A stretch of 64,000 nucleotides of DNA, from contig CM060066.1 of assembly GCA_030533445.1 (NCBI GenBank), forward strand, positions 32,333,235 through 32,397,234. The letters run 5' to 3'. The stretch comes from Cyprinodon diabolis. Its lineage: Eukaryota; Chordata; Actinopteri; Cyprinodontiformes; Cyprinodontidae. The stretch's first letter is position 1; each line of letters starts with the position of its first letter. This document shows, piece after piece, positions 24,071 through 37,633 of this stretch. Both the position numbers and the translations under genes were made by a program. The notes under the pieces are model-generated. The model worked only from the letters and a program-made list of their open reading frames with translations, searched no databases and had not been told where the DNA came from.

Positions 24071-25104
24071 CCCCCTTTCCTATTCTACAATGGATGGAAA
24101 GACAAGTATGGGTAAGGATTAATGGAAAATTCAGACCAGGAATACCAATGTGGAGTTTCTGCACATTGGACTGGACCTGACTAAGCCCGTTTGAATGTGT
24201 AGAGGATTGACTGGTACTGTTGTAAGCTAGCCAGTAATCTGTTGGTGAAAATAAAACACATATCCCACAATTGGGACGATACATATTTTCTCTATTGTAT
24301 CCAGCCTCTAGTGTGTGGATTTCTTTACATGGGTTAGTTATGGTTGACTCAAGACAAAGTTATTATCAATTGGGATGATAAATATTTTCTCTATTGTATC
24401 CAGCCTCTAGTGTGTGGATTTCTTTACACGGGTTAGTTACGGTTGATTCAAGACAAAGTTATTGTCAATTATTTGCATGTTTGCCATTTCACCACATACT
24501 ACACTGAAATACTAAATGGCCTAAAACATGAAACATGAAATTCTATTTTGGTTGACATGTTTTTTTCAAGATTCAGTTTATCTGACTGTGATGGCTGGTG
24601 GCTAATGGCAAAAAAAAAAAGGTTTGAAAAAATGAAAAATTCAAACAAGGAATACCAATGTGGAGTTTCTGCACATTGCACTGGACCTGACTAAGCCCGT
24701 TTGAATGTGTAGAGGATTGACTGGTACTGTTGTAAGCTAGCCAGTTATCTGTTGGTGAAAATAAAACAAATATCCCACAATTGGGACGATACATGTTTTC
24801 TCTATTGTATCCAGCCTCTAGTGTGTGAACTTCTTTACATGGGTTAGTTACGGTTGATTCAAGACAAAGTTATTGTCAATTATTTGCATGTTTGCCATTT
24901 CACCACATACTACACTGAAATACTAAATGGCCTAAAACATGAAACATGAAAATCTATTTTGGTTGACATGTTTTTTTCAAGATTCAGTTTTGCTGACCGT
25001 GATGGATGGTGGCTAATGGCAAAAATAAAAAGGTTTTAAAAAAAAAGTGGTTTTTGAGCACACACCTAGGGTGGATGCTTACAACAGGTATTCATTACCA
25101 AGGA

Positions 25105-25177
25105 TGTTTCTGCCAGGTTTCAAACCTGGGACCTTTTGCGTGTGAGGCAAACGTGATGACCACTACACTACAGAAAC
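25105..25177 (-). tRNA. tRNA-Val (CAC) copy with C56 to T, probably impaired
   Basis: Counterpart of 20796-20868 in the 4309-bp duplication. Confidence 0.75.
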
Positions 25178-26615
25178 CCCCCTTTTCTATTCTACAATGG
25201 ATGGAAAGACAAGTATGGGTAAGGATTAATGGAAAATTCAGACCAGGAATACCAATGTGGAGTTTCTGCACATTGGACTGGACCTGACTAAGCCCGTTTG
25301 AATGTGTAGAGGATTGACTGGTACTGTTGTAAGCTAGCCAGTAATCTGTTGGTGAAAATAAAACACATATCCCACAATTGGGACGATACATATTTTCTCT
25401 ATTGTATCCAGCCTCTAGTGTGTGGATTTCTTTACATGGGTTAGTTATGGTTGACTCAAGACAAAGTTATTATCAATTGGGATGATAAATATTTTCTCTA
25501 TTGTATCCAGCCTCTAGTGTGTGGATTTCTTTACACGGGTTAGTTACGGTTGATTCAAGACAAAGTTATTGTCAATTATTTGCATGTTTGCCATTTCACC
25601 ACATACTACACTGAAATACTAAATGGCCTAAAACATGAAACATGAAAATCTATTTTGGTTGACATGTTTTTTTCAAGATTCAGTTTATCTGACTGTGATG
25701 GCTGGTGGCTAATGGCAAAAAAAAAAAGGTTTGAAAAAATGAAAAATTCAAACAAGGAATACCAATTTTGAGTTTCTGCACATTGCACTGGACCTGACTA
25801 AGCCCGTTTGAATGTGTAGAGGATTGACTGGTACTGTTGTAAGCTAGCCAGTTATCTGTTGGTGAAAATAAAACAAATATCCCACAATTGGGACGATACA
25901 TATTTTCTCTATTGTATCCAGCCTCTAGTGTGTGGATTTCTTTACATGGGTTAGTTACGGTTGATTCAAGACAAAGTTATTGTCAATTATTTGCATGTTT
26001 GCCATTTCACCACATACTACACTGAAATACTAAATGGCCTAAAACATGAAACATGAAAATCTATTTTGGTTGACATGTTTTTTTCAAGATTCAGTTTATC
26101 TGACTGTGATGGCTGGTGGCTAATGGCAAAAAAAAAAAGGTTTGAAAAAATGAAAAATTCAAACAAGGAATACCAATTTTGAGTTTCTGCACATTGCACT
26201 GGACCTGACTAAGCCCGTTTGAATGTGTAGAGGATTGACTGGTACTGTTGTAAGCTAGCCAGTTATCTGTTGGTGAAAATAAAACAAATATCCCACAATT
26301 GGGACGATACATATTTTCTCTATTGTATCCAGCCTCTAGTGTGTGGATTTCTTTACATGGGTTAGTTACGGTTGATTCAAGACAAAGTTATTGTCAATTA
26401 TTTGCATGTTTGCCATTTCACCACATACTACACTGAAATACTAAATGGCCTAAAACATGAAAATCTATTTTGGTTGACATGTTTTTTTCAAGATTCAGTT
26501 TTGCTGACCGTGATGGATGGTGGCTAATGGCAAAAATAAAAAGGTTTTAAAAAAAAAGTGGTTTTTGAGCACACACCTAGGGTGGATGCTTACAACAGGT
26601 ATTCATTACCAAGGA

Positions 26616-26688
26616 TGTTTCTGCCAGGTTTCAAACCTGGGACCTTTTGCGTGTGAGGCAAACGTGATGACCACTACACTACAGAAAC
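26616..26688 (-). tRNA. tRNA-Val (CAC) copy with C56 to T, probably impaired
   Basis: Counterpart of 22307-22379, and of 35357-35429 at 8741 bp offset. Confidence 0.75.
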
Positions 26689-27717
26689 CCCCCTTTTCTA
26701 TTCTACAATGGATGGAAAGACAAGTATGGGTAAGGATTAATGGAAAATTCAGACAAGGAATACCAATGTGGAGTTTCTGCACATTGGACTGGACCTGACT
26801 AAGCCCGTTTGAATGTGTAGAGGATTGACTGGTACTGTTGTAAGCTAGCCAGTAATCTGTTGGTGAAAATAAAACACATATCCCACAATTGGGACGATAC
26901 ATATTTTCTCTATTGTATCCAGCCTCTAGTGTGTGGATTTCTTTACATGGGTTAGTTATGGTTGACTCAAGACAAAGTTATTATCAATTGGGATGATAAA
27001 TATTTTCTCTATTGTATCCAGCCTCTAGTGTGTGGATTTCTTTACACGGGTTAGTTACGGTTGATTCAAGACAAAGTTATTGTCAATTATTTGCATGTTT
27101 GCCATTTCACCACATACTACACTGAAATACTAAATGGCCTAAAACATGAAACATGAAAATCTATTTTGGTTGACATGTTTTTTTCAAGATTCAGTTTATC
27201 TGACTGTGATGGCTGGTGGCTAATGGCAAAAAAAAAAAAGGTTTGAAAAAAATGAAAAATTCAAACAAGGAATACCAATTTTGAGTTTCTTCACATTGCA
27301 CTGGACCTGACTAAGCCCGTTTGAATGTGTAGAGGATTGACTGGTACTGTTGTAAGCTAGCCAGTTATCTGTTGGTGAAAATAAAACAAATATCCCACAA
27401 TTGGGACGATACATATTTTCTCTATTGTATCCAGCCTCTAGTGTGTGGATTTCTTTACATGGGTTAGTTACGGTTGATTCAAGACAAAGTTATTGTCAAT
27501 TATTTGCATGTTTGCCATTTCACCACATACTACACTGAAATACTAAATGGCCTAAAACATGAAAATCTATTTTGGTTGACATGTTTTTTTCAAGATTCAG
27601 TTTTGCTGACCGTGATGGATGGTGGCTAATGGCAAAAATAAAAAGGTTTTAAAAAAAAAGTGGTTTTTGAGCACACACCTAGGGTGGATGCTTACAACAG
27701 GTATTCATTACCAAGGA

Positions 27718-27790
27718 TGTTTCTGCCAATTTTCAAACCTGGGACCTTTTGCGTGTGAGGCAAACGTGATGACCACTACACTACAGAAAC
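27718..27790 (-). pseudogene. tRNA-Val (CAC) pseudogene, broken T-stem
   Basis: Besides C56T, C61 and C62 are changed to A and T (plus strand CCAATTTTC), so the T-stem pairs 52-62 and 53-61 are lost together with the B box. First of four copies of this dead type (also 30026, 36459, 38656). Confidence 0.88.
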
Positions 27791-28819
27791 CCCCCTTTTC
27801 TATTCTACAATGGATGGAAAGACAAGTATGGGTAAGGATTAATGGAAAATTCAGACAAGGAATACCAATGTGGAGTTTCTGCACATTGGACTGGACCTGA
27901 CTAAGCCCGTTTGAATGTGTAGAGGATTGACTGGTACTGTTGTAAGCTAGCCAGTAATCTGTTGGTGAAAATAAAACACATATCCCACAATTGGGACGAT
28001 ACATATTTTCTCTATTGTATCCAGCCTCTAGTGTGTGGATTTCTTTACATGGGTTAGTTATGGTTGACTCAAGACAAAGTTATTATCAATTGGGATGATA
28101 AATATTTTCTCTATTGTATCCAGCCTCTAGTGTGTGGATTTCTTTACACGGGTTAGTTACGGTTGATTCAAGACAAAGTTATTGTCAATTATTTGCATGT
28201 TTGCCATTTCACCACATACTACACTGAAATACTAAATGGCCTAAAACATGAAACATGAAAATCTATTTTGGTTGACATGTTTTTTTCAAGATTCAGTTTA
28301 TCTGACTGTGATGGCTGGTGGCTAATGGCAAAAAAAAAAAAGGTTTGAAAAAAATGAAAAATTCAAACAAGGAATACCAATTTTGAGTTTCTTCACATTG
28401 CACTGGACCTGACTAAGCCCGTTTGAATGTGTAGAGGATTGACTGGTACTGTTGTAAGCTAGCCAGTTATCTGTTGGTGAAAATAAAACAAATATCCCAC
28501 AATTGGGACGATACATATTTTCTCTATTGTATCCAGCCTCTAGTGTGTGGATTTCTTTACATGGGTTAGTTACGGTTGATTCAAGACAAAGTTATTGTCA
28601 ATTATTTGCATGTTTGCCATTTCACCACATACTACACTGAAATACTAAATGGCCTAAAACATGAAAATCTATTTTGGTTGACATGTTTTTTTCAAGAGTC
28701 AGTTTTGCTGACCGTGATGGATGGTGGCTAATGGCAAAAATAAAAAGGTTTTAAAAAAAAAGTGGTTTTTGAGCACACACCTAGGGTGGATGCTTACAAC
28801 AGGTATTCATTACCAAGGA

Positions 28820-28892
28820 TGTTTCTGCCAGGTTTCGAACCTGGGACCTTTTGCGTGTGAGGCAAACGTGATGACCACTACACTACAGAAAC
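28820..28892 (-). tRNA. tRNA-Val (CAC), consensus copy
   Basis: Intact T-loop, but within the monomer sub-type that elsewhere carries C56T (T9 terminator, TTCTACAATGG flank, CCAAGGATG leader). It either predates the C56T change in this sub-type or regained C56 by conversion. Same kind at 31129, 37561, 39758 and 41651. Confidence 0.95.
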
Positions 28893-30025
28893 CCCCCTTT
28901 TCTATTCTACAATGGATGGAAAGACAAGTATGGGTAAGGATTAATGGAAAATTCAGACCAGGAATACCAATGTGGAGTTTCTGCACATTGGACTGGACCT
29001 GACTAAGCCCGTTTGAATGTGTAGAGGATTGACTGGTACTGTTGTAAGCTAGCCAGTAATCTGTTGGTGAAAATAAAACACATATCCCACAATTGGGACG
29101 ATACATATTTTCTCTATTGTATCCAGCCTCTAGTGTGTGGATTTCTTTACATGGGTTAGTTATGGTTGACTCAAGACAAAGTTATTATCAATTGGGATGA
29201 TAAATATTTTCTCTATTGTATCCAGCCTCTAGTGTGTGGATTTCTTTACATGGGTTAGTTATGGTTGACTCAAGACAAAGTTATTATCAATTGGGATGAT
29301 AAATATTTTCTCTATTGTATCCAGCCTCTAGTGTGTGGATTTCTTTACACGGGTTAGTTACGGTTGATTCAAGACAAAGTTATTGTCAATTATTTGCATG
29401 TTTGCCATTTCACCACATACTACACTGAAATACTAAATGGCCTAAAACATGAAACATGAAATTCTATTTTGGTTGACATGTTTTTTTCAAGATTCAGTTT
29501 ATCTGACTGTGATGGCTGGTGGCTAATGGCAAAAAAAAAAAGGTTTGAAAAAATGAAAAATTCAAACAAGGAATACCAATGTGGAGTTTCTGCACATTGC
29601 ACTGGACCTGACTAAGCCCGTTTGAATGTGTAGAGGATTGACTGGTACTGTTGTAAGCTAGCCAGTTATCTGTTGGTGAAAATAAAACAAATATCCCACA
29701 ATTGGGACGATACATGTTTTCTCTATTGTATCCAGCCTCTAGTGTGTGAACTTCTTTACATGGGTTAGTTACGGTTGATTCAAGACAAAGTTATTGTCAA
29801 TTATTTGCATGTTTGCCATTTCACCACATACTACACTGAAATACTAAATGGCCTAAAACATGAAACATGAAAATCTATTTTGGTTGACATGTTTTTTTCA
29901 AGATTCAGTTTTGCTGACCGTGATGGATGGTGGCTAATGGCAAAAATAAAAAGGTTTTAAAAAAAAAGTGGTTTTTGAGCACACACCTAGGGTGGATGCT
30001 TACAACAGGTATTCATTACCAAGGA

Positions 30026-30098
30026 TGTTTCTGCCAATTTTCAAACCTGGGACCTTTTGCGTGTGAGGCAAACGTGATGACCACTACACTACAGAAAC
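30026..30098 (-). pseudogene. tRNA-Val (CAC) pseudogene, broken T-stem
   Basis: Same triple T-arm defect as 27718-27790, 2308 bp away. Confidence 0.88.
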
Positions 30099-31128
30099 CC
30101 CCCTTTTCTATTCTACAATGGATGGAAAGACAAGTATGGGTAAGGATTAATGGAAAATTCAGACAAGGAATACCAATGTGGAGTTTCTGCACATTGGACT
30201 GGACCTGACTAAGCCCGTTTGAATGTGTAGAGGATTGACTGGTACTGTTGTAAGCTAGCCAGTAATCTGTTGGTGAAAATAAAACACATATCCCACAATT
30301 GGGACGATACATATTTTCTCTATTGTATCCAGCCTCTAGTGTGTGGATTTCTTTACATGGGTTAGTTATGGTTGACTCAAGACAAAGTTATTATCAATTG
30401 GGATGATAAATATTTTCTCTATTGTATCCAGCCTCTAGTGTGTGGATTTCTTTACACGGGTTAGTTACGGTTGATTCAAGACAAAGTTATTGTCAATTAT
30501 TTGCATGTTTGCCATTTCACCACATACTACACTGAAATACTAAATGGCCTAAAACATGAAACATGAAAATCTATTTTGGTTGACATGTTTTTTTCAAGAT
30601 TCAGTTTATCTGACTGTGATGGCTGGTGGCTAATGGCAAAAAAAAAAAAAGGTTTGAAAAAAATGAAAAATTCAAACAAGGAATACCAATTTTGAGTTTC
30701 TTCACATTGCACTGGACCTGACTAAGCCCGTTTGAATGTGTAGAGGATTGACTGGTACTGTTGTAAGCTAGCCAGTTATCTGTTGGTGAAAATAAAACAA
30801 ATATCCCACAATTGGGACGATACATATTTTCTCTATTGTATCCAGCCTCTAGTGTGTGGATTTCTTTACATGGGTTAGTTACGGTTGATTCAAGACAAAG
30901 TTATTGTCAATTATTTGCATGTTTGCCATTTCACCACATACTACACTGAAATACTAAATGGCCTAAAACATGAAAATCTATTTTGGTTGACATGTTTTTT
31001 TCAAGAGTCAGTTTTGCTGACCGTGATGGATGGTGGCTAATGGCAAAAATAAAAAGGTTTTAAAAAAAAAGTGGTTTTTGAGCACACACCTAGGGTGGAT
31101 GCTTACAACAGGTATTCATTACCAAGGA

Positions 31129-31201
31129 TGTTTCTGCCAGGTTTCGAACCTGGGACCTTTTGCGTGTGAGGCAAACGTGATGACCACTACACTACAGAAA
31201 C
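31129..31201 (-). tRNA. tRNA-Val (CAC), consensus copy
   Basis: Intact. Counterpart of 28820-28892 at 2309 bp offset. Confidence 0.95.
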
Positions 31202-32334
31202 CCCCCTTTTCTATTCTACAATGGATGGAAAGACAAGTATGGGTAAGGATTAATGGAAAATTCAGACCAGGAATACCAATGTGGAGTTTCTGCACATTGG
31301 ACTGGACCTGACTAAGCCCGTTTGAATGTGTAGAGGATTGACTGGTACTGTTGTAAGCTAGCCAGTAATCTGTTGGTGAAAATAAAACACATATCCCACA
31401 ATTGGGACGATACATATTTTCTCTATTGTATCCAGCCTCTAGTGTGTGGATTTCTTTACATGGGTTAGTTATGGTTGACTCAAGACAAAGTTATTATCAA
31501 TTGGGATGATAAATATTTTCTCTATTGTATCCAGCCTCTAGTGTGTGGATTTCTTTACATGGGTTAGTTATGGTTGACTCAAGACAAAGTTATTATCAAT
31601 TGGGATGATAAATATTTTCTCTATTGTATCCAGCCTCTAGTGTGTGGATTTCTTTACACGGGTTAGTTACGGTTGATTCAAGACAAAGTTATTGTCAATT
31701 ATTTGCATGTTTGCCATTTCACCACATACTACACTGAAATACTAAATGGCCTAAAACATGAAACATGAAATTCTATTTTGGTTGACATGTTTTTTTCAAG
31801 ATTCAGTTTATCTGACTGTGATGGCTGGTGGCTAATGGCAAAAAAAAAAAGGTTTGAAAAAATGAAAAATTCAAACAAGGAATACCAATGTGGAGTTTCT
31901 GCACATTGCACTGGACCTGACTAAGCCCGTTTGAATGTGTAGAGGATTGACTGGTACTGTTGTAAGCTAGCCAGTTATCTGTTGGTGAAAATAAAACAAA
32001 TATCCCACAATTGGGACGATACATGTTTTCTCTATTGTATCCAGCCTCTAGTGTGTGAACTTCTTTACATGGGTTAGTTACGGTTGATTCAAGACAAAGT
32101 TATTGTCAATTATTTGCATGTTTGCCATTTCACCACATACTACACTGAAATACTAAATGGCCTAAAACATGAAACATGAAAATCTATTTTGGTTGACATG
32201 TTTTTTTCAAGATTCAGTTTTGCTGACCGTGATGGATGGTGGCTAATGGCAAAAATAAAAAGGTTTTAAAAAAAAAGTGGTTTTTGAGCACACACCTAGG
32301 GTGGATGCTTACAACAGGTATTCATTACCAAGGA

Positions 32335-32407
32335 TGTTTCTGCCAGGTTTCAAACCTGGGACCTTTTGCGTGTGAGGCAAACGTGATGACCACTACACTA
32401 CAGAAAC
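32335..32407 (-). tRNA. tRNA-Val (CAC) copy with C56 to T, probably impaired
   Basis: Counterpart of 20796-20868 at 11,539 bp offset. Confidence 0.75.
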
Positions 32408-33845
32408 CCCCCTTTTCTATTCTACAATGGATGGAAAGACAAGTATGGGTAAGGATTAATGGAAAATTCAGACCAGGAATACCAATGTGGAGTTTCTGCA
32501 CATTGGACTGGACCTGACTAAGCCCGTTTGAATGTGTAGAGGATTGACTGGTACTGTTGTAAGCTAGCCAGTAATCTGTTGGTGAAAATAAAACACATAT
32601 CCCACAATTGGGACGATACATATTTTCTCTATTGTATCCAGCCTCTAGTGTGTGGATTTCTTTACATGGGTTAGTTATGGTTGACTCAAGACAAAGTTAT
32701 TATCAATTGGGATGATAAATATTTTCTCTATTGTATCCAGCCTCTAGTGTGTGGATTTCTTTACACGGGTTAGTTACGGTTGATTCAAGACAAAGTTATT
32801 GTCAATTATTTGCATGTTTGCCATTTCACCACATACTACACTGAAATACTAAATGGCCTAAAACATGAAACATGAAAATCTATTTTGGTTGACATGTTTT
32901 TTTCAAGATTCAGTTTATCTGACTGTGATGGCTGGTGGCTAATGGCAAAAAAAAAAAGGTTTGAAAAAATGAAAAATTCAAACAAGGAATACCAATTTTG
33001 AGTTTCTGCACATTGCACTGGACCTGACTAAGCCCGTTTGAATGTGTAGAGGATTGACTGGTACTGTTGTAAGCTAGCCAGTTATCTGTTGGTGAAAATA
33101 AAACAAATATCCCACAATTGGGACGATACATATTTTCTCTATTGTATCCAGCCTCTAGTGTGTGGATTTCTTTACATGGGTTAGTTACGGTTGATTCAAG
33201 ACAAAGTTATTGTCAATTATTTGCATGTTTGCCATTTCACCACATACTACACTGAAATACTAAATGGCCTAAAACATGAAACATGAAAATCTATTTTGGT
33301 TGACATGTTTTTTTCAAGATTCAGTTTATCTGACTGTGATGGCTGGTGGCTAATGGCAAAAAAAAAAAGGTTTGAAAAAATGAAAAATTCAAACAAGGAA
33401 TACCAATTTTGAGTTTCTGCACATTGCACTGGACCTGACTAAGCCCGTTTGAATGTGTAGAGGATTGACTGGTACTGTTGTAAGCTAGCCAGTTATCTGT
33501 TGGTGAAAATAAAACAAATATCCCACAATTGGGACGATACATATTTTCTCTATTGTATCCAGCCTCTAGTGTGTGGATTTCTTTACATGGGTTAGTTACG
33601 GTTGATTCAAGACAAAGTTATTGTCAATTATTTGCATGTTTGCCATTTCACCACATACTACACTGAAATACTAAATGGCCTAAAACATGAAAATCTATTT
33701 TGGTTGACATGTTTTTTTCAAGATTCAGTTTTGCTGACCGTGATGGATGGTGGCTAATGGCAAAAATAAAAAGGTTTTAAAAAAAAAGTGGTTTTTGAGC
33801 ACACACCTAGGGTGGATGCTTACAACAGGTATTCATTACCAAGGA

Positions 33846-33918
33846 TGTTTCTGCCAGGTTTCAAACCTGGGACCTTTTGCGTGTGAGGCAAACGTGATGA
33901 CCACTACACTACAGAAAC
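33846..33918 (-). tRNA. tRNA-Val (CAC) copy with C56 to T, probably impaired
   Basis: Counterpart of 22307-22379 (offset 11,539), and repeated 1511 bp to the right. Confidence 0.75.
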
Positions 33919-35356
33919 CCCCCTTTTCTATTCTACAATGGATGGAAAGACAAGTATGGGTAAGGATTAATGGAAAATTCAGACAAGGAATACCAATGTG
34001 GAGTTTCTGCACATTGGACTGGACCTGACTAAGCCCGTTTGAATGTGTAGAGGATTGACTGGTACTGTTGTAAGCTAGCCAGTAATCTGTTGGTGAAAAT
34101 AAAACACATATCCCACAATTGGGACGATACATATTTTCTCTATTGTATCCAGCCTCTAGTGTGTGGATTTCTTTACATGGGTTAGTTATGGTTGACTCAA
34201 GACAAAGTTATTATCAATTGGGATGATAAATATTTTCTCTATTGTATCCAGCCTCTAGTGTGTGGATTTCTTTACACGGGTTAGTTACGGTTGATTCAAG
34301 ACAAAGTTATTGTCAATTATTTGCATGTTTGCCATTTCACCACATACTACACTGAAATACTAAATGGCCTAAAACATGAAACATGAAAATCTATTTTGGT
34401 TGACATGTTTTTTTCAAGATTCAGTTTATCTGACTGTGATGGCTGGTGGCTAATGGCAAAAAAAAAAAGGTTTGAAAAAATGAAAAATTCAAACAAGGAA
34501 TACCAATTTTGAGTTTCTGCACATTGCACTGGACCTGACTAAGCCCGTTTGAATGTGTAGAGGATTGACTGGTACTGTTGTAAGCTAGCCAGTTATCTGT
34601 TGGTGAAAATAAAACAAATATCCCACAATTGGGACGATACATATTTTCTCTATTGTATCCAGCCTCTAGTGTGTGGATTTCTTTACATGGGTTAGTTACG
34701 GTTGATTCAAGACAAAGTTATTGTCAATTATTTGCATGTTTGCCATTTCACCACATACTACACTGAAATACTAAATGGCCTAAAACATGAAACATGAAAA
34801 TCTATTTTGGTTGACATGTTTTTTTCAAGATTCAGTTTATCTGACTGTGATGGCTGGTGGCTAATGGCAAAAAAAAAAAGGTTTGAAAAAATGAAAAATT
34901 CAAACAAGGAATACCAATTTTGAGTTTCTGCACATTGCACTGGACCTGACTAAGCCCGTTTGAATGTGTAGAGGATTGACTGGTACTGTTGTAAGCTAGC
35001 CAGTTATCTGTTGGTGAAAATAAAACAAATATCCCACAATTGGGACGATACATATTTTCTCTATTGTATCCAGCCTCTAGTGTGTGGATTTCTTTACATG
35101 GGTTAGTTACGGTTGATTCAAGACAAAGTTATTGTCAATTATTTGCATGTTTGCCATTTCACCACATACTACACTGAAATACTAAATGGCCTAAAACATG
35201 AAAATCTATTTTGGTTGACATGTTTTTTTCAAGATTCAGTTTTGCTGACCGTGATGGATGGTGGCTAATGGCAAAAATAAAAAGGTTTTAAAAAAAAAGT
35301 GGTTTTTGAGCACACACCTAGGGTGGATGCTTACAACAGGTATTCATTACCAAGGA

Positions 35357-35429
35357 TGTTTCTGCCAGGTTTCAAACCTGGGACCTTTTGCGTGTGAGGC
35401 AAACGTGATGACCACTACACTACAGAAAC
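35357..35429 (-). tRNA. tRNA-Val (CAC) copy with C56 to T, probably impaired
   Basis: Second copy of a 1511-bp local duplication (33846 to 35357) that includes two tRNA-less monomers. Confidence 0.75.
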
Positions 35430-36458
35430 CCCCCTTTTCTATTCTACAATGGATGGAAAGACAAGTATGGGTAAGGATTAATGGAAAATTCAGACAAGGA
35501 ATACCAATGTGGAGTTTCTGCACATTGGACTGGACCTGACTAAGCCCGTTTGAATGTGTAGAGGATTGACTGGTACTGTTGTAAGCTAGCCAGTAATCTG
35601 TTGGTGAAAATAAAACACATATCCCACAATTGGGACGATACATATTTTCTCTATTGTATCCAGCCTCTAGTGTGTGGATTTCTTTACATGGGTTAGTTAT
35701 GGTTGACTCAAGACAAAGTTATTATCAATTGGGATGATAAATATTTTCTCTATTGTATCCAGCCTCTAGTGTGTGGATTTCTTTACACGGGTTAGTTACG
35801 GTTGATTCAAGACAAAGTTATTGTCAATTATTTGCATGTTTGCCATTTCACCACATACTACACTGAAATACTAAATGGCCTAAAACATGAAACATGAAAA
35901 TCTATTTTGGTTGACATGTTTTTTTCAAGATTCAGTTTATCTGACTGTGATGGCTGGTGGCTAATGGCAAAAAAAAAAAAGGTTTGAAAAAAATGAAAAA
36001 TTCAAACAAGGAATACCAATTTTGAGTTTCTTCACATTGCACTGGACCTGACTAAGCCCGTTTGAATGTGTAGAGGATTGACTGGTACTGTTGTAAGCTA
36101 GCCAGTTATCTGTTGGTGAAAATAAAACAAATATCCCACAATTGGGACGATACATATTTTCTCTATTGTATCCAGCCTCTAGTGTGTGGATTTCTTTACA
36201 TGGGTTAGTTACGGTTGATTCAAGACAAAGTTATTGTCAATTATTTGCATGTTTGCCATTTCACCACATACTACACTGAAATACTAAATGGCCTAAAACA
36301 TGAAAATCTATTTTGGTTGACATGTTTTTTTCAAGATTCAGTTTTGCTGACCGTGATGGATGGTGGCTAATGGCAAAAATAAAAAGGTTTTAAAAAAAAA
36401 GTGGTTTTTGAGCACACACCTAGGGTGGATGCTTACAACAGGTATTCATTACCAAGGA

Positions 36459-36531
36459 TGTTTCTGCCAATTTTCAAACCTGGGACCTTTTGCGTGTGAG
36501 GCAAACGTGATGACCACTACACTACAGAAAC
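36459..36531 (-). pseudogene. tRNA-Val (CAC) pseudogene, broken T-stem
   Basis: Same T-arm defect as 27718-27790 (offset 8741). The flank has a private CAAGAAATACC. Confidence 0.88.
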
Positions 36532-37560
36532 CCCCCTTTTCTATTCTACAATGGATGGAAAGACAAGTATGGGTAAGGATTAATGGAAAATTCAGACAAG
36601 AAATACCAATGTGGAGTTTCTGCACATTGGACTGGACCTGACTAAGCCCGTTTGAATGTGTAGAGGATTGACTGGTACTGTTGTAAGCTAGCCAGTAATC
36701 TGTTGGTGAAAATAAAACACATATCCCACAATTGGGACGATACATATTTTCTCTATTGTATCCAGCCTCTAGTGTGTGGATTTCTTTACATGGGTTAGTT
36801 ATGGTTGACTCAAGACAAAGTTATTATCAATTGGGATGATAAATATTTTCTCTATTGTATCCAGCCTCTAGTGTGTGGATTTCTTTACACGGGTTAGTTA
36901 CGGTTGATTCAAGACAAAGTTATTGTCAATTATTTGCATGTTTGCCATTTCACCACATACTACACTGAAATACTAAATGGCCTAAAACATGAAACATGAA
37001 AATCTATTTTGGTTGACATGTTTTTTTCAAGATTCAGTTTATCTGACTGTGATGGCTGGTGGCTAATGGCAAAAAAAAAAAAGGTTTGAAAAAAATGAAA
37101 AATTCAAACAAGGAATACCAATTTTGAGTTTCTTCACATTGCACTGGACCTGACTAAGCCCGTTTGAATGTGTAGAGGATTGACTGGTACTGTTTTAAGC
37201 TAGCCAGTTATCTGTTGGTGAAAATAAAACAAATATCCCACAATTGGGACGATACATATTTTCTCTATTGTATCCAGCCTCTAGTGTGTGGATTTCTTTA
37301 CATGGGTTAGTTACGGTTGATTCAAGACAAAGTTATTGTCAATTATTTGCATGTTTGCCATTTCACCACATACTACACTGAAATACTAAATGGCCTAAAA
37401 CATGAAAATCTATTTTGGTTGACATGTTTTTTTCAAGAGTCAGTTTTGCTGACCGTGATGGATGGTGGCTAATGGCAAAAATAAAAAGGTTTTAAAAAAA
37501 AAGTGGTTTTTGAGCACACACCTAGGGTGGATGCTTACAACAGGTATTCATTACCAAGGA

Positions 37561-37633
37561 TGTTTCTGCCAGGTTTCGAACCTGGGACCTTTTGCGTGTG
37601 AGGCAAACGTGATGACCACTACACTACAGAAAC
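37561..37633 (-). tRNA. tRNA-Val (CAC), consensus copy
   Basis: Intact. Counterpart of 28820-28892 at 8741 bp offset. Confidence 0.95.

Larger units (their letters stand above)
18283..26900. repeat. 4309-bp tandem duplication
   Basis: About 18283-22591 is repeated directly as 22592-26900. Each copy holds four tRNA genes (18588, 19689, 20796, 22307, and the same plus 4309) and shares every private variant I checked. The joint falls in the 99-bp sub-repeat: the first monomer of copy two has one sub-repeat fewer than its neighbour, consistent with unequal crossing over there. Confidence 0.92.
25250..29230. repeat. Block repeated at about 33,990-37,970 (offset 8741)
   Basis: tRNA copies 26616, 27718 and 28820 correspond to 35357, 36459 and 37561 with the same T-arm states. 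The copies diverge where the left one has three 99-bp sub-repeats and the right one two. Confidence 0.85.
27720..32330. repeat. About 2309-bp tandem duplication
   Basis: tRNA copies 27718/30026 (both broken T-stem) and 28820/31129 (both intact) are matched. Both copies contain a triplicated 99-bp sub-repeat (about 29.1-29.35 and 31.42-31.66 kb). Confidence 0.88.
31600..34130. repeat. Block shared with about 20.1-22.6 kb (offset 11,539) and 40.9-43.4 kb (offset 9316)
   Basis: The order 597-bp tRNA monomer, two tRNA-less monomers, 590-bp tRNA monomer recurs in all three places with the TGTGTGAACTTC marker, so this is a three-member dispersed higher-order unit. The third copy differs in T-loop state at 41651. 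Confidence 0.82.
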
